Shown here one piece after another: positions 56,145 through 64,000 of a stretch of 64,000 nucleotides of DNA. Positions within the stretch are counted from its first letter, which is position 1. Each line of letters starts with the position of its first letter. Position numbers and translations under genes: made by a program. The stretch covers positions 248,001 through 312,000 of the forward strand of contig CM035307.1 in assembly GCA_002900995.3 (NCBI GenBank). The letters run 5' to 3'. The stretch is from Ganoderma boninense (lineage: Eukaryota; Basidiomycota; Agaricomycetes; Polyporales; Polyporaceae). The notes beneath the pieces are model-generated. The model was not told where the DNA came from. It made no database searches and saw only the letters and a list, made by a program, of their open reading frames with translations.

Positions 56145-58574
56145 TCAGAGGATGATATCCTGCATACGACGAAAGAGAACCATCCCAGCTTCGTTTCCCC
56201 AGCACAGCACCATCCCATCGGGTGAAAACGCGACATTGGTCACTCCCGCCTTTTCCCAACTGACCTCCCCAACCCCAGACCATCCGGATACCTCTGCAAT
56301 GCATGTCAAGTCACTTGTCCTCCATAGACGTACCGTCGCACCATCGGATGCTGAGGCGATGTAACGTCCGCACGGCGAAAAGCAGGCGGTATGAGGAGTG
56401 GTGTAGTATTCGGTGCGTGCCTCCACCAAGGACGCGAGCAGAGCTCCGTTGGACGCGTCCCAAACTTTTGCTCCACCATCACCACAATCAGACCCTCTCT
56501 GTAATCCGTACGCATGCGATAACACCATTCTGCCATCTGCCGAGAATGCCACAGCGTCTAGCCCGCGATCTCTTCCCCGATCTTGCATGACGAGGAGCTG
56601 TTCTCCGGATTCCGCATCCCAGATCCGGATTGTGGAGTCCGCGGACCCAGTCACCACGCGCGTGCCCTCCGAGTTGAACGCAGCGGCATTGACCTGACCC
56701 GTGTGGCCCCGAAGGGTCCGACGCACCTGGCCCGACTCGACGCTCCGGATCCAGCAGTGGTAGAAATACCTGTCCCGAGGGTCCAGGACCCCGGTAACGA
56801 TCCAACGGCCATCAGCCGAGGCCGCCAGCAGCTCCGAACCCTCCCATACAGTTTCATGCCGACGCTGGAACGCGCCAGTTGTCGTTTCCCAGATACGCAC
56901 AGTGCCTTCCTCCTGGGCTCCCGCCGCTATCCAGCTCCCGTCTGGGGCCCATATGCAGTTGATACATTGAGGAGAGCGAAGGGAGGGACCGGCCTCCGCC
57001 TCGAGTGAAATCATTTGGCGTGCATCTTGGTGGAGATCCCAGATCGTGGCCGCCTTGCCTCTGGCAGCGGCCCACCTACTGGCCGACATCAGGTATCGGC
57101 CGTCGGGGCAGAACGCAAGAGAGTCGGGACCGTTTTCGACGGCGTACCATTGCTGAGAGATGCATCCACTCTGCAAATCCCAGACGATGATCGTACCGTC
57201 TGACGAGCCAGTGGCGGCCCATCTACTGTCAGGAGATGTGACGATCGGAGAGACCATCGAGGCGTAATGCCCAGCGAACGCGGCTAAATGTTCGATGATA
57301 AATTAGCACCTTCACTGAAGGTCTGGCAGTACGGCTTACAATATTTGACGGCGACAACCTTCAGCGCGCGACGTTCTGCCAACGCCGGAAAGAGCTCTTT
57401 GAGCTGATGCATCCACAAATCGCACTGGATGCTGCTGAGAGCATACGCTGAAAACAAAATAGTTGGCAGAGGAAGTTTTATGAGGGTCCTTTCCCACTGG
57501 GCATATAGCTTTCGAGTGGATCGCTTTGACGCGAACCGAAGGAACTCTCCAAACGAAGAGAAGCGGAATTCAACAGTCAAGCTACGTAGATTTGGCGGGC
57601 GGAAATTCTTTGTGACCGCGGAAATATTACCAAGGGTAATATCTCGTTTGTGACGGTCCATATTGACTGGCCCCTTCCAGGTGAGTGACGTCAGTGTAGG
57701 CCAATCCGTTGGCGCTCCCAAAAACTTTTGGCTTACTATATCGACATGCAATGTTAGTGACCGGATTGAATCATGGAGAAAGGCCTGGGATACGCGCAGT
57801 GTTCACAGACGGCAGCTGGGTCATCACTTTCAACATCCAGAGCGCAGACGAGAGTTGTGGCCGTGCAGATTGCCGCTTCTCTAAGCAAGTTCAGAAGGCT
57901 TTTCTCGACGTCGTCCTGGATCTGGGAATATCCAACAATAAGACTTCAGTAGATCGACCAACGGGTACATAGGAAAATACTCACAGTTAGCGAGGTCAGA
58001 TGCAGCCGATTCAGTGAACGTCATGGAATGAGCCCCTGGTCGGGGCAGTCTCCTTTGACGCTTAGTGCGCTGCAAGACAGAGACCGTATATTCGAGAGTG
58101 AGAGTAGAATGTCGGATAATGCGGAAGGCGAAGAGAACGTCATATTGTGGAAAGACAACGTGCGAATGTGCTGCCCGAATCGACGGCAATACTTCACGAC
58201 AGATGGGTGGAAAGTAATAAGGCGCTCCTTAGTAACTCTGTCTACTGCATTATCGTAGAAATTGATCTCGTAGAGGTTGGGGAGCATGCGAAGGAAAGGA
58301 TGTGGGGAAAACTCCGAGGCGGGTATCGACACCGACTTGACACAGGGTCGGAGGTGAGGGTTTGCCTGGAGGACGGCGCATAGGGCAAAAAGCTGGTCCC
58401 TGTTCCTGGGCTTAACGTGGCTGAAGAGCACGATGGTGCCGCGGGGACGAAGGTTGCTGCAAGGATAAGGCTGTATAGCGTCTGTGTGCTATCAACACAG
58501 TGGTCGGCGACCCTCTCGACTATCTCCCACGGAACTCGAGGCGCAGGAGACGGAGACGTGCGGATGAGGAGCAT
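56145..58574 (-). CDS. F-box/WD40 protein
   Basis: The F-box-like start PRVPWEIVERVADHCVDS (58574 onward) is followed by a middle region with LRR-like strands (LPNLYEINFYDNAVD, LTSLTWKGPV, LRSLTVEFRF). A 56-nt intron at 57284-57339 (GTAAGC, branch site TGCTAAT, TTTAG) joins VVAVKY in phase to SAFAGHYASMVSPIVTS and about seven WD40 blades (DSRWAATGSSDGTIIVWDL, TRVVTGSADSTIRIWDAES, RYIASASDGATVRLW). The protein ends MQDIIL at 56145. F-box/WD proteins are substrate receptors of SCF ubiquitin ligases; the substrate is unknown. Near 58443-58446 a G-run (C-run in the coding strand) seems one base short: restoring frame there would join LAATFVP to RGTIVLFSHV, as in other fungal F-box proteins. Confidence 0.6.
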
Positions 58575-59999
58575 GATGGAGCGAAACGACAGAGCGACAC
58601 AGGGAGTAGCCTAGTGGGAGAGAGGAAAGGTGGATGGGACTGGATGCCTCTAGCTCTTGATGCATGATGTCTTGTTATCGATCGACGACGGACTTGCGGT
58701 GAAAACCACGTAATACTTCCGCAAGGACCGCCCGCAACAAACATCAGTAAGCATAGAGGCATTGCTTGCTGCTTACCTGCATACATTACCTCTCGCAAGC
58801 CTTCGAAAGGATCGCTTGCGGTTCGTGTGTATTGACCAGCAAAGGTAACCCGGGCCAAGACGTGGCCTCAAACTTGTCCTACCTCAAAGCTCATGGTGCG
58901 CTGACCTACCCGCTCTGCTACGATGGAATTCCTGTCCTCCTCACCGGGTCCACACAAACCGCACTCCACGGGGTGCGCCCGTCAGTATGACCGTTAGATC
59001 TTGGAAGATCCCCCCAACAACATACGCTGACGGAGCGAAACACCCAATCCACTCTCTCAGTCTCTCTGTAGACTCGCGCTGACTTTTCATGCGTTCATTG
59101 TTTTCCCCCAACCAGATCCTCGAACGGCGGTTAGAGCCTTGGTAGCATAGCTGTCATGCAGGGTTAGCAGGAGTGAGTCATTGTTTCCATGGTCATCAGA
59201 GTTGCTTGGAGGAAACAATTGCTGTTGGCGAGGACTCGCCGCGAACATGACATGCTTGAGATAAGACTTAAAACAATGTCCTAAAAGTCGGCAGCTTTGA
59301 TGGGAACGCCACGGCACAATGCAAGGGTAGCGAAGCGGATATTGGACAATATTGAGGGTGTCAAGGAATCGGGAAGAAAATACAGCGCGATGGGTGAGAC
59401 TGACCTGAATGAAAACGAGGAGAGGGTTTGCATCGACGGGAAGGTATAACCCTTCTTGCGCAAATATGTTATAAACTGAGGAGAAATGCATTCAGCGTGA
59501 AGTTCAAACGATTTCCTGGCAATAGAAAATCAAAGCTACGTATTCAGAAGGGCAAGACCTACTACCACCGAAGTCAGTCACGAGTGCATTTCGACCTCGA
59601 TGCGACGCGCCGGTTTCAGCAACGACAGTTTTAAAAGATTGCGGCTGGAGAGACTACGCAGCGCCTCGAGCAGCGTACATAGGGCCAATTGGCTCGTCGG
59701 AGATTCTGTAGGGAAGGCGCAACAAATGTCAATATTTCACCACGGACGCATGTAGGGACCACGAGGCTTAAGCAGACGACGCAAGAGATACCCAATCCAC
59801 CAGGCAATAGGCACAATATTCCAGACAGTCCCGGTCGTGCTGTTGGCGTCGGCGAAGTTCTGCGTTAGGGTTGCGGAAGATGTTGAAGTTCAGCCGCTCG
59901 TGACTCGTCGGCGAGCTCAACGGCGCTCAAGCAGGCGTCCATCTTCTCCTTGTCCTCCATCATCGGCCTGCCCTCTCCATCCCCCCCTACGCCCGTCGA
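58575..59999. other. long intergenic region with an uncertain minus-strand gene
   Basis: A minus-strand pair of exons around 59460-59150 (EGLYLPVDANPLLVFIQ, then DIVLSLISSMSCSRRV after a possible intron) looks protein-like but cannot be anchored. 59640-59999 is the leader and promoter region of the phosphatase gene, CT-rich before the ATG. Confidence 0.3.
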
Positions 60000-61416
60000 A
60001 TGCCAAGTGACCTAGACCAGTTCGTTCTCGTAGTCTGCAAGCTCGTGCTCGTCCCACTCAGTCCCTGACGCGCGGCAGACAAATCGAGCAGCTCCTCCGC
60101 TGCGAACCCATTTCCGAAGAGCAGGTCAAGCGGCTCTGCCTCAAGGCCCGCGAGATCCTCATCGAGGAGGCCAACGTCCAAGTCGTCGACTCGCCCGTGA
60201 CAGTGAGTATTCTACGCATTCGTCGCGTGCGGGAACGGACGCAGGAAATGACGCAGGGTTGGAGATATGCGGGGACATACACGGCCAGTTCTGGGACATG
60301 ATGGAGCTCTTCAAGGTCGGCGGGCCGTGTCCTGAAACGAATTATCTTTTCATGGGTACGTCTGTCGCGTATCTGACGCGTCTTTGCGCTGAGCGACGCT
60401 CGGCAGGCGACTTTGTCGACCGCGGTTTTTATAGCGTTGAAACCTTCCTCCTCCTGCTCGCCCTCAAAGTTCGATATCCCGAACGCATGACCCTCATCCG
60501 CGGAAACCACGAGTCCAGACAAATCACGCAAGTGTACGGCTTCTACGACGAGTGCCAAAGAAAATACGGAAGCAGCAACGTCTGGAGATGGTGTTGTGAG
60601 GTCTTTGACTACCTCGCTCTCGGTGCGATCGTGGACGGGCGGGTATTCTGCGTGCACGGAGGGTTGAGTCCAAGTCTGCAGAGCATAGACCAGGTGCGTA
60701 TCCCGTGTTCTTGTCATCCCCCTCCCTCCTCCCCTCAACCCGCTGCCCCCACCCCGCGCACAGATACGAACCATCGACCGAAAGCAGGAGGTGCCACATG
60801 ACGGTGCGATGTGTGACCTATTATGGTCGGACCCTGACGGTGCGCCCCCTTCTCTTCTTGACCCTGCATGCGTCTGCATCTGCATCCGCGTCTGGCGTGG
60901 GCCGGGGACCTGACTGAGACGCGGCGTCGGACAGACATTAACGGCTGGGGGCTGTCGCCTCGTGGGGCCGGCTACCTCTTCGGAGCCGATATTACGAAGA
61001 TGTTCGCGCACCGCAACGGGATCGACCTCATTGCGCGCGCGCACCAGCTCGCCATGGAGGGCTACAAGCTCATGTTCGACAAGACGATCGTCACCGTCTG
61101 GAGCGCTCCGAACTATTGCTTATCGGTGCGTGGACGCTTTCGATAGGCAGCTTCAATGCTCCCCAGCTTAACCGGTGGTTCATCCGTGTGCGCGCAGGTG
61201 CGGGAACGTCGCGTCGATCCTCGAGCTCGACGACTACCTCGGGCAGGAGTACAAGGTGTTTTCGCACGCGCCGTCGGTACGTCGTGCTCTCCATCACCAT
61301 CTCCGCCCGAACGCATGCAGCCTTTGAGCCCCGCTGACCGCAAGCGGACACCGTCGTTCCCACAGGACGTGCGATCGATACCTGCAAAACGCCCCCCCGC
61401 TGACTACTTCCTCTGA
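60000..61416 (+). CDS. pph3: protein phosphatase 4 catalytic subunit (PPP4C/Pph3 type)
   Basis: Eight exons. The start MPSDLDQ at 60000 joins [17 protein letters not shown] across a 59-nt intron. Catalytic metal-site motifs are intact: [40 protein letters not shown] and [11 protein letters not shown]. The end [16 protein letters not shown] has the ADYFL terminus and RxIPxKxPxADYFL pattern typical of PP4 rather than PP2A (which ends PDYFL) or PP6. PP4 is a Ser/Thr phosphatase for DNA-damage checkpoint recovery, acting with regulatory subunits in the nucleus; Leu carboxymethylation is expected at the C-terminus. At 61120-61121 one extra T breaks NYCYRCGN: removing it gives TGC TAT CG with the following intron in phase. 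This is probably a sequence error, since every other residue is conserved. Confidence 0.9.
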
Positions 61417-63168
61417 CGTCTGACGTCCGACGTCTGATCACGCGGTGCCGGTCCCCCCCACCCTTCCTTCCGAACCTCATCAGACCCCATCTGGCATCTG
61501 CGGCCGGGCGAGCAGGTTCCGAGGAGCAGGACCGCGGAACTAGTACTCGGAAGCCGGCTCTGTTTGTTTGATCCAGCCTCCCGTGTCCCGTTTCCCGTCG
61601 CGCGGAGCTGTCATGCCATTTGCCCCCGCCCCCGGGTCGGGTTGTTTGTTGTACTTTGTTGTTGTAGCCTTATCCGATTTCGCGGCTCTCTCACGTCGTG
61701 GCGTACCTGGCGGAGGGGTTTCGGCCTCTGTCCCGCAAGAATAGCCTAACCACTTCCGCCCATCCGGGATCGGGAAGGAGTTGTGGATGTGGATGTACTG
61801 CATGAGGCAGGCGAGGTACTGTACCGATTGCACAGGAGAAGGCTGGTGGACCGGACTCGGGTGTCCAACGCCTGAATTAGGTGGTTCGAAGTCCTGCTCG
61901 ATTTAGGTATGTGGCGTCGTTGTGGCGTTCGTGCACCGCATTTGATCCTTTGGTTAGTGCAGACACCGACCGCAGCTCTTCGCATTCCCGTTGAGTCGAG
62001 GGTGGGAACGACTCTAGGTTGACGAGACTCCCGTAAAGGTGCATCCAGAAAACTGGATGGGCGGTCCCATTTGGTCACGCTGCCCGGCCAGCAGCGCCAA
62101 TCGAAAGAACTTGCTCAAGGCTCCAACCCGCGCTCAGGTTTTGGTGTTTTGGAACAGGCTCCGGTCGCACCTACGATGATCCGTGTCCTTCTCTGGAGCG
62201 TTAGCGTTCATCTTCTCGCGCCTGTGACGCCACTGCCACCGAGAAGCCACACGTGTCCCGAACGAGCCTTGCCTCGCAGTACTATGTACTCCACTGCAGG
62301 TCCTGCCAGTGTGTGGGTGAGGCGTGCGGCGTGCTGCGTGGACGGATATCGGTACACGGCGGCGACGTCTAAATCCGCCACCCACCCCGCCTGCACTGGA
62401 GCAGCTGCGAGCACACACACACACGCATCCCAGTCCCATCTCTGCGCATGGAAAACTTCGCAACTGCTTCCCTGCTTCCTCGTTAATGACGCCGGGCAGC
62501 GTCCGCCGTTCACACCATTCCCCGAAGTTAAAGTTCCATTCCATCCCATGCGATCCTTACCGCGCCGCACCACACGTGGCGCCGAGTGGCGAGATGAACG
62601 AGGGAGGCCTCGAGGAGCCGTCCTTCGACTTCTTTTCGGGAGAGCGAGCGAGGCGAGAAGCCGAACCCGTGGAGGCGGGATGTGGCTCATTTCGGATCCG
62701 TACGTTCGTGTTATAGACCGCCTGCGGCGGTACTGTACAGACACCCCACCCCACCCCACCTCTCGTTCCAGCGTTCCGTGGATGCACAGCTCAAACGCGC
62801 GGATCGGGAAGCAACGGGATAGAATAGGATACGGTCTAGATGGTATTGCTAGTGTGGATACAACAAAACGACATCAACAACAACGTTGGGAGAGCCGTCC
62901 GTCGGACGAGATGGGAGGATGGAGGTCTAACGATGTATGTATGTAGTATCTGCATACTTGCGGTAGAGATCGAGGAGAACTTGAAGAGAGCTGCTAGTGC
63001 TACGTGCTACGGAAACAGATGCTGCTGCTACAAAATGCGTGTGGAATTGACATAACATGAGACATCGAGGATGCGGCTCGCGGTATGTACAGTGTCCGGT
63101 GGGTCGCCACGGGTACGAGAATTCAATACCCCGGGCGGCTACACGAAGGCGCTGAAGGTGGGGCTCGT
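61417..63168. other. intergenic, possible minus-strand terminal exon
   Basis: Minus-strand 61833-61573 reads QYLACLMQYIHIHNSFPIPD, then GRKWLGYSC and a Pro/Lys-rich end. The first part is protein-like and may be the last exon of a gene further right, but no upstream exon could be joined. 62100-62900 carries GC-rich leader-like sequence and a short CA repeat near 62413. The rest shows nothing. Confidence 0.3.
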
Positions 63169-63919
63169 CTACACGCCCTTGGTCTTGCTCGTCGTCTTGC
63201 TGAACAGCTTCGCCTTCTCGAGCGCTGCGTAACCTGCAGATGAAACGCAACGCAAGGGGCAGGAACGTGAGTATGCCGCACGTGCTCGAGGGGAACCGAA
63301 GAGAAGAGGGAAAGAAGGCAAGAGGGGAGAACAAGACAGGAAGGGGCGAGGAAGAGGAGAAGACGAAGACGAAAACGAAGATGAAAAGAAGAAGCGTAAT
63401 GGACGGCACACGCACTGTTCTTCACGAGCAGTTTCTTGTAGTCGACGATCGTAATGTCCTCCCGCGTCAGGTTCTTGATCTTCCTGTCCTTCACTTCCCA
63501 CAGCTCCTCGGCGACTTGAGAAATCAGTCCTGCAAGGGGAGAGCGCCCGCGAACGCGAGACGCGAACATGCGTCAGCCAGCTGCCCCACTCCCGGGCAAA
63601 CGAGGATCAAACCCGGGCAGAAGCCCCGCGTCGTGGCCTGCACGGCGGTGCCCCGCAGCGCACCGTGTTCCCCGTGCGTGCGTGCGTACAGGCCATGCGT
63701 CCGACAAACCCGGCACGCACGGGGGCGGGGCTTCTCCCGGCGAATAGAACTTCGAAGAAGAGAACTCACGGAAGTCGTGCGAGACGATGACGACGCCGCC
63801 CTCGTACTCTTTAATCGCACGTGCGAGCGCGTCGATGGACGCCATGTCCAAGTGGTTCGTCGGCTCGTCCAGCAGCAGGATGTGCGGGTGCTCCATCGCG
63901 AGCTGTGCGAACACGACCC
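63169..63919 (-). CDS. ARB1: ABCF ATPase, C-terminal part (ABCF2/Arb1 type)
   Basis: Only the 3' exons are inside the window; the gene continues past the right edge. The exon at 63919-63770 encodes [16 protein letters not shown] with Walker [12 protein letters not shown], then [18 protein letters not shown] with the H-loop His. The next exon (about 63530-63411) gives [19 protein letters not shown] and [15 protein letters not shown] last exon ends [17 protein letters not shown] at 63169. The DFRLI...V.EEIW and YK..L pattern fits ABCF2/Arb1, a cytoplasmic-nuclear ATPase without membrane domains needed for ribosome biogenesis. A GCN20-type protein is the alternative. The Walker A and signature motifs of this half lie outside the window. 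Confidence 0.8.
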
Positions 63920-64000
63920 TACACGCGCAAAAGCAACCACGTCCCGCGTCAGCTGTCACGTCTCATCGCGTGGGCCCCCTCGCCGCGCGCGAAACGCGTC

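Noticed and set aside
57284..57751. Independent end of the F-box gene
   Set aside because: The stop lies inside a well-formed intron with branch site. Splicing gives a continuous F-box/WD40 protein.
1..64000. The big inverted repeat as two haplotypes wrongly joined at the gap
   Set aside because: Allelic contigs should share their flanks. Here the sequences outside both arms differ completely, so a simple haplotig misjoin does not explain it, although the gap keeps the spacer length and orientation open.

Overview
The window is nuclear DNA of a filamentous basidiomycete, most likely an Agaricomycete. The reasons are short introns of about 50-70 nt with GT-AG ends that break up almost every gene, CT-rich leaders, a Plavaka/Tnp2-type transposase with a DUF4218-like C-terminus, and many lineage-specific proteins of low complexity. 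There is no sign of bacterial organisation, CRISPR or recognisable tRNA or rRNA genes. A 100-base run of N at 37462-37561 marks a scaffold gap. Exon structures below were read by eye from splice sites and reading-frame continuity. Layout: 1-2228 carries an alpha-arrestin-like gene and the remains of a second. 2990-11225 is the left arm of an inverted duplication of about 8.2 kb whose other arm is 46585-54833. 12772-14719 holds an all-helical unknown protein and a small unknown protein. 15039-19243 is a transposase gene, followed by a RING/coiled-coil gene. 20740-21960 is a third copy of a sequence family also present in both arms. 22155-28138 holds a second helical protein, a 40-residue membrane peptide and an acidic repeat protein. 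29538-30701 is a Ser/Pro/Asp repeat protein. 31062-37011 is a zinc-cluster/coiled-coil gene split by a palindromic transposon of about 2.4 kb. 37562-46167 has a run of small genes: one hypothetical, two convergent RING genes, an acidic-tailed protein, a WD40 membrane protein and a proline-rich repeat protein. After the right arm come an F-box/WD40 gene, the catalytic subunit of protein phosphatase 4 and the 3' end of an ABCF ATPase. The outer edges (phosphatase, ABCF) are conserved housekeeping sequence. The middle 45 kb is a dynamic accessory region of duplicated, partly converted lineage-specific families. Two observations stand out. First, the palindromic element at 34307-36711 is flanked by a direct repeat of 7-8 bp, and its removal restores an open frame. 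Its ends also carry a splice donor and acceptor whose use keeps the host gene in frame, so it may behave as a very large new intron. Second, a helical-protein gene followed by an acidic Tyr/Pro/Gly-rich gene occurs twice in the same order (13904 to 9331 on the minus strand, 22155 to 28138 on the plus strand), and three partly homologous copies of the acidic gene are visible. Several frameshifts, including one inside the near-invariant phosphatase signature, are single-base changes that mostly fall in homopolymers, so some may be assembly errors rather than biology.
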